A stretch of DNA of 17,671 nt from an uncultured Faecalibacterium sp. Its GTDB lineage: Bacteria; Bacillota; Clostridia; Oscillospirales; Ruminococcaceae. The notes beneath the pieces were generated by a model. It had not been told where the DNA came from. It saw only the letters and a list, made by a program, of their open reading frames with translations, and did not search any database. Position numbers and translations under genes: made by a program. Numbering within the stretch: the stretch's first letter is position 1; each line of letters opens with the position of its first letter. The stretch lies in contig CAKTBG010000036.1 of the NCBI GenBank assembly GCA_934533135.1, positions 1 through 17,671 on the forward strand, in the 5' to 3' direction. This document shows, piece by piece, positions 1-6,959 of the stretch.

Positions 1-821
1 TCCAGTGCGCCGTATTTGCGGATCATGTTGTTGATGGCTGCCATTGCCGCCACAAGGCTGATCTGGGACAGAAAGCTGGTAATGCCAAGGGTCAGGGTGC
101 GGCCGCAGATGGAGCCCTTCAGCCGGTAGTCGCCCTTTTCCGGACGGATGATCTTCATGCGCAGCAGATACCACACTGCCAGCACTGCGGTGACCAGCTG
201 ACCGATCACGGTAGCCACTGCCGCGCCCATCATGCCCCAGCGGAAGCCGAAAATAAAAATGGGGTCCAGAATGATGTTCAGCACTGCGCCGGCCAGCGTG
301 GAGATCATGGCAAACCGGGGATTGCCATCCGCACGGATGATGGGGTTCATGGCCTGCCCGAACATATAAAAGGGCACGCCCAGCGTGATATAAAAGAAAT
401 ATTCCTGCGAGTGGTGATAGGTCTCGGCGTTCACCGTTCCGCCGAACATGGCGAGAATGGCGTCTGCAAAGATCAGATAGAGAGCCGCCAGCACAATGCT
501 GCTGACCAGACACATGACCACCGCATTGCCGACGCTCCGCTTTGCCTTGGGCACCTCGTTCTGCCCAAGGCTGATGCTGACGAAGGCGCAGCAGCCGTCA
601 CCGATCATCACCGCAATGGCCAGTGCCACCACCGTCAGGGGGAACACGACCGTGTTAGCAGCGTTGCCGTAGGAGCCCAGATAGCTTGCATTTGCAATAA
701 AGATCTGGTCCACGATGTTATACAGCGCACCCACCAGCAGCGAAATGATGCACGGGATCGCGTACTTTCGCATCAGCTTGCCGATGCGTTCCGTGCCGAG
801 AAATTGATTGGAACTTTCCAT
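1..821 (-). CDS. MATE family multidrug efflux transporter (N-terminal part, cut by window edge)
   Basis: About 273 codons of a multi-antimicrobial extrusion (MATE) transporter are present; the C-terminal part lies beyond position 1. The protein would export cationic drugs or metabolites across the cytoplasmic membrane using a Na+ or H+ gradient (family knowledge). Translation from the ATG at 821 begins MESSNQFLGTERIGKLMRKY and continues with typical MepA-like blocks: a first membrane segment ending in VGALYNIVDQIFI, then GDGCCAFVSISLGQ, and GQAMNPIIRADGNPRFAM followed by GAVLNIILDPIFIF. Several hydrophobic helices are evident. The start is supported by AAGGTG about 6 bases upstream. A promoter and a long hairpin followed by a U-run precede the gene, which suggests control by transcription attenuation. 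The family is clear; the substrate is not. Confidence 0.93.
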   Translation of the reverse strand, partial: MESSNQFLGTERIGKLMRKYAIPCIISLLVGALYNIVDQIFIANASYLGSYGNAANTVVFPLTVVALAIAVMIGDGCCAFVSISLGQNEVPKAKRSVGNAVVMCLVSSIVLAALYLIFADAILAMFGGTVNAETYHHSQEYFFYITLGVPFYMFGQAMNPIIRADGNPRFAMISTLAGAVLNIILDPIFIFGFRWGMMGAAVATVIGQLVTAVLAVWYLLRMKIIRPEKGDYRLKGSICGRTLTLGITSFLSQISLVAAMAAINNMIRKYGAL

Positions 822-855
822 GGGATTCACCTTACCTTTCCATTTTGGGGCAAAT

Positions 856-911
856 AAAAACAACGGGCAGCCCTCATGCAACCGGTCTTACGCATGAGTG
901 CTACTCGTTGT
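856..911 (-). terminator. Leader hairpin with U-run (attenuator-like) before the MATE gene
   Basis: Read on the minus strand, ACAACG pairs with CGTTGT (outer 6 bp), GTAGC pairs with GCTGC (5 bp with one G-U), and CTCATGC pairs with GCATGAG (7 bp), around a 12-base loop. A run of five U follows directly. The G-U pair becomes a C-A mismatch on the plus strand, so the structure fits a minus-strand RNA better. It sits between the promoter and the MATE start codon and has the form of an intrinsic terminator, which implies regulated read-through or a second promoter. Confidence 0.6.
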
Positions 912-919
912 ACGAAATG

Positions 920-948
920 ATTATAGCCTGCCCGCCGGAAATTTGCAA
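920..948 (-). promoter_or_regulatory. Sigma70-type promoter for the MATE gene
   Basis: On the minus strand TTGCAA (943-948) is followed after 17 bases by a perfect TATAAT (920-925). Transcription would start near 912-914, at the 5' foot of the hairpin at 860-911. Confidence 0.65.
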
Positions 949-1022
949 AGGCAGTTTTGCACAAGATTTGTACTGGGCATTCTGCGCAGATTGCACGGGA
1001 AAATCTTTGTGGAAGATGCCCT

Positions 1023-1052
1023 TTGCAGTCGGCCGCTGCGCCGTGGTACAAT
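1023..1052 (+). promoter_or_regulatory. Promoter for the CarD-like gene (extended -10)
   Basis: TACAAT at 1047-1052 is preceded by TGG, an extended -10 element, with a weak TTGCAG 18 bases upstream at 1023-1028. The predicted start site is about 65 bases before the ATG at 1126. Confidence 0.5.
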
Positions 1053-1125
1053 AAAGTGGAAGACAAAATTACGCTGGAAAGTCTGTTTTTGCAGCTGTTC
1101 CATACAAGGAAACGAGGAAAATACC

Positions 1126-1626
1126 ATGTCACGGTTTCAAGCGGGAGCACTGGTGGTCTACGGAAATCTGGGAGTGCATGAGGTGGAAAACGTCGGGCTG
1201 CGCCGGTTTTGCGATGAACCCGCCAAAGAGTATTACACGCTCCGACCCTATTTTTCGGATTCCCACGACCGCAGCTATATCCCCACTGCAAAAGAGGGTG
1301 CGCTGCGTCCGGTGGTTCCGGCACAGCAGGCAGCAGCCGATCTGGAACGCATCAAAGCGGAGAAGCTGCCCATCCCGGCGGGGGTGCAGCCGGCACTGGC
1401 AGAGCACTATCAGGCACTGCTCCACACAAACGATTTTTACCAGTACCTGACCTTGTTCAAGGAGCTGGGGCAGAAGCAGACACAGCAGCAGAACCGTGGG
1501 CGGAAGATCAACGCCATGGATGCCTACTTTTACCAGATGGTAGAGCGTGTCCTGCGGGAGGAGCTTGCAGTGGTATTCGGGGAATCCCCGGAGGAGGCAG
1601 GCAGACGGCTGCTGGAGATTTTATAG
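1126..1626 (+). CDS. CarD/CdnL-family transcriptional regulator
   Basis: A 166-aa protein. The N-terminal block (residues 1-60) reads MSRFQAGALVVYGNLGVHEV, then YYTLRPYFSDSHDRSYIP. This matches the CarD/CdnL/TRCF RNA-polymerase-interacting Tudor-like domain, which has a 'G..VVY...GV..V' start followed by a 'YY.L' strand. The rest is mostly helical with a conserved-looking C-terminus (INAMDAYFYQMVERVLREEL, then a helix ending RRLLEIL), as expected for the DNA-binding helical domain. CarD proteins bind the RNA polymerase beta subunit and stabilise open complexes (family knowledge). The ATG at 1126 is preferred because AAGGA and GAGGA lie 8-19 bases upstream and the CarD domain begins there; the reading frame extends upstream without homology. 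No clear terminator separates it from the next gene, which has its own promoter. Confidence 0.85.
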   Translation: MSRFQAGALVVYGNLGVHEVENVGLRRFCDEPAKEYYTLRPYFSDSHDRSYIPTAKEGALRPVVPAQQAAADLERIKAEKLPIPAGVQPALAEHYQALLHTNDFYQYLTLFKELGQKQTQQQNRGRKINAMDAYFYQMVERVLREELAVVFGESPEEAGRRLLEIL

Positions 1627-1701
1627 CAGTCTGCGTTTTTCATGCGCTTATGGATGCATTCCCGGAAGCCTCTGAAGCCTTTATAAAAAAAGCACCTCCT
1701 T

Positions 1702-1728
1702 TTGTTTTCAGGCAAAGTGTGATACAAT
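1702..1728 (+). promoter_or_regulatory. Promoter for the CPBP protease gene (extended -10)
   Basis: TGATACAAT (1720-1728) is an extended -10 element. A poor -35 (TTGTTT, 1702-1707) lies at a short 15-base spacing, so the extended -10 probably does most of the work. Confidence 0.45.
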
Positions 1729-1759
1729 GAGAGCACAAACTGCAACAGGGGGAAACGCT

Positions 1760-2596
1760 ATGCTGAAACGTTTGCGCAAACAACATCCCATCGGATACTG
1801 CATCGGGGCCGAGGTGCTCTTTTTGGGGGTTCTGATGCTGGTCTCTTTTCTGCTGACCTTGGGGCTGGTGCTCTTTGGCAGCGACCTCTCCGGTGTGGAG
1901 GATTATCTGCTGACCGCCATTCAGGAATTGGCGGGCGTTGGTGTGGCGGTGTTCTTTCTGGCAAAAACCGGAAAACTGGAACTGCTGCGTCGGCGGGGCA
2001 GCGGTTTTCTGAACGGACTGCTGGTGGGGATGTATCCACTGGTGCTCATTGCCAACAGCGTGTACAGCCGGATGCTGTCGCTGCCGGACGGCCCGCTGCG
2101 TGCGGGCTGGCGGATCGCCAGCTTTTTGATCGGGATGTCACTGGTGGGCGCAGCCGAGGAATTTCTCTTCCGGGCGGTCATCGCGGAGACCCTGCTGGAG
2201 CACTTCGGCACAAACCGCAAAGGCATCTGGAAAGCCTGTCTGCTGTCGGGGGTGTTCTTTGGCGCGGCGCATCTGACCAACCTCTTTGCCAGCGAACCCT
2301 TCGGCGTACTGATGCAATGTGTGTTTGCAGCCTCGCTGGGCGTGCTTTTTGCGGCTATCTACTTCCGCACCGGCAACATCTGGGTCACGGTCTTCCTCCA
2401 TGCTGCGATGGACATCACCTCGATGCTGGCCGGCGGCTTGTATGGCACCGAGACGGTGGCCGACAGCGTGAGTCAATACGACGCCACCATGCTGCTGTCG
2501 GTGCTGGTCTATCTCATCCCGACTATCTTCCTTCTCCGGAAAAAGAAGATCGGAGAGGTGACGTGGTACTTTGGCCGGGAACCGGCACAAGAGTAA
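1760..2596 (+). CDS. CPBP (Abi) family intramembrane metalloprotease
   Basis: A 278-aa polytopic membrane protein with the three motifs of the CPBP/Abi (Rce1-like) glutamic-type protease family: EEFLFR (EExxxR, residues 133-138), FFGAAH (FxxxH, ending at H171), and HAAMD (HxxxN/D type, H214-D218). About seven or eight hydrophobic helices are visible, the first near residues 13-40. Members cleave prenylated or membrane proteins, and some take part in bacteriocin self-immunity (family knowledge); the substrate here is unknown. The start at 1760 is chosen because AGGGGG lies 7 bases upstream; an in-frame ATG at 1727 falls inside the -10 element and is unlikely. The gene is followed closely by a perfect hairpin terminator. 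Confidence 0.88.
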   Translation: MLKRLRKQHPIGYCIGAEVLFLGVLMLVSFLLTLGLVLFGSDLSGVEDYLLTAIQELAGVGVAVFFLAKTGKLELLRRRGSGFLNGLLVGMYPLVLIANSVYSRMLSLPDGPLRAGWRIASFLIGMSLVGAAEEFLFRAVIAETLLEHFGTNRKGIWKACLLSGVFFGAAHLTNLFASEPFGVLMQCVFAASLGVLFAAIYFRTGNIWVTVFLHAAMDITSMLAGGLYGTETVADSVSQYDATMLLSVLVYLIPTIFLLRKKKIGEVTWYFGREPAQE

Positions 2597-2604
2597 ACAA
2601 AATG

Positions 2605-2640
2605 AAAACGCCGTGCTTCATGATCGAGGCACGGCGTTTT
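2605..2640. terminator. Bidirectional intrinsic terminator
   Basis: A perfect 12-bp inverted repeat, AAAACGCCGTGC / GCACGGCGTTTT, with a 12-base loop. It lies 8 bases after the CPBP stop and 11 bases beyond the stop of the convergent 520-aa gene. The A/T ends supply a U-run in both directions. Confidence 0.85.
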
Positions 2641-2651
2641 GTGATTCTTGA

Positions 2652-4214
2652 TTATTTCAGATGTGTACAAATCGCATCCAGATTTGCAAGCATCTGCTGG
2701 GCGTCCAGATTGCCCTGCTTTGCGGCAGAGGACAGGAGCGCACGGGTCTTTTTTCGGTACTCCGGTCGATCGGTCAGGTTCATACGGTAATAGAACCGCG
2801 CGAGCGCATACGCGGCATCCGGATTGCCGTATTCAGCCGCTTTGGTATAAAGTTGTTCTTCTTTGGCAATGTGCTCCTTGCTGCCGATGGGAAGCGGCGT
2901 GGGGCTCCAGCCTGCCGCGTAGAGCTGACCAGCACGGTAGTAAGCACGACCATTATCAGCATTTTCAGCTTTCAGATAATATTCGAGAGCTTCCCGGTGT
3001 CGTGCCCGGTCGTACAAGGAATCGGCCTTTTTCAGAGCTTCTTCCCGGGCAGCGGCAAGCGCGGCCTGCTCTCGCAAACGCTGTTCTTCGGCTGCCTTTT
3101 GTGCGGCAGCTGCGGCTTCTTCTTTGGCTTTGTCTGCGGCTTCGGGGGTTTGGCAGAAGTCTTCTGGCTCGATTTCAGGTGCCGGATCGTTTGACAGTGC
3201 AGCCTGACTGAGGTCAAAGAGCAGCTCGATCATCAGGTCATAATTTGTGATGGGAGCATTCAGGTCGACCTGAGATTCCTGCGCGATGTAACGCCGAACC
3301 AGTCTCTCTTCCAGTTCAGAACGGTCAGCGGCAACGCCGGATTCATTCAGCGTATCTTCGACCGTATCCAGAATAAAGGCTTCGTCTGTGTTCAGCAGTT
3401 CCTGCTTTTTCAGACCGAGCAACGGCACGAGATACGGCTCCGGAAGCTGGCAGATTGTATTGCCGTCCAGCAGCTTTTTCATCAGGACGGGAGAAGCCGC
3501 GACGCTCCGGAGAAAGGAAGCGATGCTGGTTTTTTCCCGAGGAGAAAGGCCGATGGTCGACATAGCTGCTTTCAGGAGCAGTAAGTCGGAAGTTTTCCAC
3601 GCACCCTTGGTGATATCGTAGAAATCTCGCACCATACAGACGATTTTAGCCGCATCATCCAACTCTGCATATTCGATGCCGTCGAACATCTGGAACTCGA
3701 TGGAGTTCTGCCAGTTGAGCAGGGCGACATTCTGTTCCAATTGTGCCACCCGGTTTTCCAGCTGCACGACATCACTGCGGCTCTGCTTGAAAAACTGGAT
3801 AAGGGTTGCGTACACCTCGTTCAGTTCACCCTCGATGGCGAGAACAGAGGAATTCAGCTTATTGTTCACGGCTGTGATGAGATCGAAGCTCATCAGGTTT
3901 TGCTCTGCAAGCCGCTGTAAGGTCAGCTGAGAGGCGTACTGTGCCGCTGCCCGGCTGCTGTTGATCTTGTCCTGCAATTTTTTGTTGCTGCCGGTGATGC
4001 CGCCGATGAACCGCCGCAGACCCCTTTTGCTGGCCAGCTCGTGTTCGTATTCGTCTCCGGCGGTCATAGCCGAAACGCTCTCAAAAACCAGTCGGTTGAT
4101 CTCCTGCCGGTTGGTCTTGTAGCGATCAATCAGGGAATCAATGTTCCGGCTGATTTGCTCCTGCTCGGGTTCGGTCAGAACCTCGGGTGAAACGATGGTC
4201 AAGTCGTTGCTCAT
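2652..4214 (-). CDS. Uncharacterised coiled-coil protein with C-terminal Sel1-like repeats
   Basis: A 520-aa soluble protein I cannot assign to a characterised family. Residues 1-170 are helical, with heptad-like stretches (about 84-165, including QLENRVAQLEQNVALL). A central block (about 171-340) contains EFQMFDGIEYAELDDAAKIV and KTSDLLLLKAAMSTIGLSPRE. Residues 355-400 form a charged Ala/Glu/Lys helix. The C-terminus holds Sel1-like repeats: NGRAYYRAGQLYAAG (421-435), AEYGNPDAAYALARFYY (460-476 region) and AAKQGNLDAQQMLANL (497-512). Sel1 repeats usually mediate protein-protein contacts. The N-terminal/central part faintly recalls proteins annotated RdcB (YjcZ)-like, but this is memory only. 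The ATG overlaps the stop of the upstream 566-aa gene by 4 bases (ATGA), indicating translational coupling and joint function. G+C is lower than in polA/tsaD. Confidence 0.85.
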   Translation of the reverse strand: MSNDLTIVSPEVLTEPEQEQISRNIDSLIDRYKTNRQEINRLVFESVSAMTAGDEYEHELASKRGLRRFIGGITGSNKKLQDKINSSRAAAQYASQLTLQRLAEQNLMSFDLITAVNNKLNSSVLAIEGELNEVYATLIQFFKQSRSDVVQLENRVAQLEQNVALLNWQNSIEFQMFDGIEYAELDDAAKIVCMVRDFYDITKGAWKTSDLLLLKAAMSTIGLSPREKTSIASFLRSVAASPVLMKKLLDGNTICQLPEPYLVPLLGLKKQELLNTDEAFILDTVEDTLNESGVAADRSELEERLVRRYIAQESQVDLNAPITNYDLMIELLFDLSQAALSNDPAPEIEPEDFCQTPEAADKAKEEAAAAAQKAAEEQRLREQAALAAAREEALKKADSLYDRARHREALEYYLKAENADNGRAYYRAGQLYAAGWSPTPLPIGSKEHIAKEEQLYTKAAEYGNPDAAYALARFYYRMNLTDRPEYRKKTRALLSSAAKQGNLDAQQMLANLDAICTHLK

Positions 4215-5911
4215 GCCAGACTTCCTCCCAACAATTCAGAAAGTTCATTCTTCAAAGAGGTGCGTTCGCTGTGCAGTGCATCCTGTTTTGCCTGATAGCG
4301 TTTTTCTTCCTGCGCCATCTGCCGGAGACGATTTTCTCCCTGCATCTGGGCAAGATTCATCTGTCGGGAGGCGTATAATCCCGTTTTCGCGGCTAGCGGC
4401 GACATCGTTTTGCCCGTTAAGGCACGGCCGACCGTGACGGCATCCGGCTGATCTGCATTCTGTGCAAAAATGCCTTTGCCGGTTTCGGCATCTGCAAATA
4501 CCCGGCCGATCCCCTGAATGAAATCTGCTTCACTGGGCAGACAGATCTGACACCGCATCCGGAGCAGTTTTTCGATTTGCTGCTGGATCAGTTCGTCCGC
4601 AAAGGCTCGATGATCTGGGCTGGCATACATTTGCAGCAGCGTTTCCTGTTCCAGCGATTGGTTCAGGCGGGTGAGCAGAATATCCAGTTCTTCCGTCGAC
4701 AGGAGATAATCGCCTACTTGCTGGCAGAAGCTTTCCTCGATGATTTTGCACAGTTCCACAGCATCATCCTCGATGAAGGTGCCAACGACGTGATTCACGA
4801 CTTGTCCGCCTGCTGTACCTGCCGCAACGGAAACCGCAATGCTGACCGCGATTCCTACACCGCCCGTGAGAACGGTAAGAACAAGGCCGCCTGCAATACA
4901 GCCAGCCGCCATACTGCCAGCAAGTGTGACAACATTTTTAAACAGTTGTTTGCCGGAGATACGGCCTTCAAAACAGTTCCGGATATCCGAAGCCGAAAGA
5001 ACGACCAGCATAACGACTCCGGTGATGGCATTTCCTCTTAAAAGCTTGGAGACATTGTTCATTGCGGCTGCACCGTAGATGTTTGCGCCGCTCCGGAGAG
5101 AATTTGCGATTACGGCAGATGCCTTTGGGCCAAGAAGCTTTACCACAGTATCCGTGGGAACGACCAGTGCTTTCGGCAGGGCGGTGCGCATCAGTTGATT
5201 GGTGACGACTGTATTTATAAAAGCTGCTCCGCCGATTTTCAGACCGGAGTAGGCCGCATATTCGATCGCGACTTCGGGTGGGTCGCCTCGCCAAAGATGT
5301 TGTGCAAAGGTCAGAGCGGCTGTGATCCCGAACGCATTCGCTGCAACGATCGTGCCGTTTGTGGCGTCGTATGTAAGAGATTCGATCGTTCCGAACTTCG
5401 TTAGGTTGACCGCCTGTTGGTAGGTAAAACTGCCGCGGCGGATCAGAGATTTTGCATCATTGGGGTCTGTTACGCCCGGAACTTGTCCGGCTTCGATCCG
5501 TTTCTGCATCAGTCGGACAGCGTCCTCATACTGGTCAGATGGAACTTCCAGCTGCATGGGCGTGCCGTTCGGGGCGAGATAGCGATACTGTCCATTCCGG
5601 AATGCTGCCTGCACCGAAGCCGAAGCATTGTGGCAGTATTTGGTCTGGATCAGCGTTCCATCCACCTTTCGGTCTGCGCCATCCTTTGCATTGTCGCCGC
5701 CTACGATGACGGCATCCCTGCCATGCAGGAGATCATACAGGTTGTTTGCCTGTTCCGCAGCGTATCCATGGCCTTGTTCTGCCTGAAACTTGTCCATCTG
5801 TGTCTGACCGGCCGCCGCATTTTCTGCCGCATTGACCGAACCAGTGATCTCGGAACCGGAAGGATTCGATTGAGTTTCCGGAGAGACAGAAACGGATTCC
5901 TTTTTACACAT
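4211..5911 (-). CDS. Uncharacterised protein: possible Mrr-like nuclease motif plus glycine-rich hydrophobic region
   Basis: A 566-aa protein with no function I recognise. Residues 1-38 are a Ser/Asn/Ala-rich tail. Residues 40-210 look like a compact domain: GHGYAAEQANNLYDLL (47-62), GGDNAKDGADRKVDG (71-85), LIQTKYC (87-93), LEVPSDQYEDAVRLM (121-135), and GQVPGVTDP plus FTYQQAVNL (142-170). The D80/D84...Q89-T-K91 arrangement resembles the D...(E/Q)xK core of Mrr-type PD-(D/E)xK nucleases; this is inference. Residues 292-380 are Gly/Ala/Val-rich and hydrophobic (AGSMAAGCIAGGLVLTVLTG, 331-350), like a glycine zipper or membrane insertion region. The C-terminus (about 515-560) is a charged helix likely to form a coiled coil. 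The start follows the tsaD stop by 36 bases with no terminator and only a weak GAAAGAG ribosome site, so it probably depends on the polA-tsaD transcript. Confidence 0.85.
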   Translation of the reverse strand: MCKKESVSVSPETQSNPSGSEITGSVNAAENAAAGQTQMDKFQAEQGHGYAAEQANNLYDLLHGRDAVIVGGDNAKDGADRKVDGTLIQTKYCHNASASVQAAFRNGQYRYLAPNGTPMQLEVPSDQYEDAVRLMQKRIEAGQVPGVTDPNDAKSLIRRGSFTYQQAVNLTKFGTIESLTYDATNGTIVAANAFGITAALTFAQHLWRGDPPEVAIEYAAYSGLKIGGAAFINTVVTNQLMRTALPKALVVPTDTVVKLLGPKASAVIANSLRSGANIYGAAAMNNVSKLLRGNAITGVVMLVVLSASDIRNCFEGRISGKQLFKNVVTLAGSMAAGCIAGGLVLTVLTGGVGIAVSIAVSVAAGTAGGQVVNHVVGTFIEDDAVELCKIIEESFCQQVGDYLLSTEELDILLTRLNQSLEQETLLQMYASPDHRAFADELIQQQIEKLLRMRCQICLPSEADFIQGIGRVFADAETGKGIFAQNADQPDAVTVGRALTGKTMSPLAAKTGLYASRQMNLAQMQGENRLRQMAQEEKRYQAKQDALHSERTSLKNELSELLGGSLA

Positions 5912-5947
5912 GAAACATCACACTCTTTCGGAAAGGTTCAGACTTCC

Positions 5948-6955
5948 TTATTCATAGTCGATCGGCAGGGTCGGCAGGCCATTGAGGTCGAGGCCGGCGG
6001 TATGACCGGCGATGTACTGGTAGTAGCCCTGAGCGGCGATCATCGCGCCGTTGTCGCCGCAGAATTTCAGCTCGGGCAGGTAGACCTTGGCTCCCAGCTT
6101 CTGGGCACCGTCGTTGACGAGCTGGCGCAGGCGGCCATTGGCCGCGACGCCGCCCGCCAGACAGACCTGCTTTGCGCCGGTATCGGCGGCGGCCAGCAGG
6201 AGCTTTTCGGCGAGGATGCCTGCAATGCGCTCCTGAAAGCTGGCGGCGAGGTCGGGCACGTTGATCTCGGTGCCCTTCATCTGCGCCTGATTCACCTCGT
6301 TCAGCACGGCGGTCTTGAGGCCGGAGAAGCTGACGTTGTATTTGCCGTCCACATGGGGAACGGGCAGGCGGTAGGCCTTGGGGTTGCCGGTCTTGGCGGC
6401 ATTGGCGACGCTGGGGCCGCCGGGATAGGGCAGACCCAGTGTGCGGGCGACCTTATCAAACGCTTCCCCGGCGGCGTCATCGACGGTGTGGCCGAGGATG
6501 TGGTAGTGGGTGTAGTCCTGCACTTCCACGATGTGGCTGTGGCCGCCGGAGGCCACCAGACAGAGGAACGGCGGCTTCAGCTCCGGATGGGTCAGGTAGA
6601 GTGCCGCGATGTGGCCGCGCAGGTGGTGTACCGGCACCAGCGGCTTGCCCGCAGAGTAGGCCAGACCCTTGGCAAAGTTGACGCCCACCAGCACGGCACC
6701 GATCAGGCCGGGCGCAAAGGTGACGGCGACGGCGTCCACGTCGTCCATGGTCTTGCCCGCATCCAGCAGAGCCTTTTTGACGGTGGCACTGATGAACTCG
6801 CAGTGGCGGCGGCTTGCGATCTCCGGCACGACGCCGCCGTAGAGAGCCTGTTCTTTGACGCTGGTGGAGATGACGTTGCTCAGCAGATGCCGGCCGTCTT
6901 CCACCAGAGATGCGGCGGTTTCGTCGCAGGTCGATTCGATTCCTAAAATGATCAT
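5948..6955 (-). CDS. tsaD: tRNA N6-adenosine threonylcarbamoyltransferase TsaD
   Basis: A 335-aa TsaD (Kae1/YgjD/Gcp), full length for the bacterial family. With TsaB and TsaE it transfers the threonylcarbamoyl group from threonylcarbamoyl-AMP to A37 of tRNAs that read ANN codons (established). Visible motifs: the N-terminal ASKHA phosphate-1 region (MIILGIESTCDETAASLVED), the metal-binding HLRGH motif (H111, H115), LVASGGHSHIV (133-143), DDAAGEAFDKVARTLGLPYPGG (159-180), the LAGGVAANGRLR nucleotide-binding loop (267-277), and the third metal ligand D301 in KFCGDNGAM. The start is 4 bases after the polA stop, with GGAGG of the polA 3' end acting as a somewhat distant ribosome site, so polA and tsaD are one operon. 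Confidence 0.97.
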   Translation of the reverse strand: MIILGIESTCDETAASLVEDGRHLLSNVISTSVKEQALYGGVVPEIASRRHCEFISATVKKALLDAGKTMDDVDAVAVTFAPGLIGAVLVGVNFAKGLAYSAGKPLVPVHHLRGHIAALYLTHPELKPPFLCLVASGGHSHIVEVQDYTHYHILGHTVDDAAGEAFDKVARTLGLPYPGGPSVANAAKTGNPKAYRLPVPHVDGKYNVSFSGLKTAVLNEVNQAQMKGTEINVPDLAASFQERIAGILAEKLLLAAADTGAKQVCLAGGVAANGRLRQLVNDGAQKLGAKVYLPELKFCGDNGAMIAAQGYYQYIAGHTAGLDLNGLPTLPIDYE

Positions 6956-6959
6956 GATG

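Noticed and set aside
856..948. A definite guanidine-IV (mepA) riboswitch call for the MATE leader
   Set aside because: Context fits, but the predicted RNA begins at the terminator hairpin itself, leaving no room for a separate aptamer, and I could not verify the consensus nucleotides.
1627..1759. A terminator between the CarD-like and CPBP genes
   Set aside because: Only short, weak inverted repeats and a repeated GAAGCCT are seen; no stable stem with a U-run.
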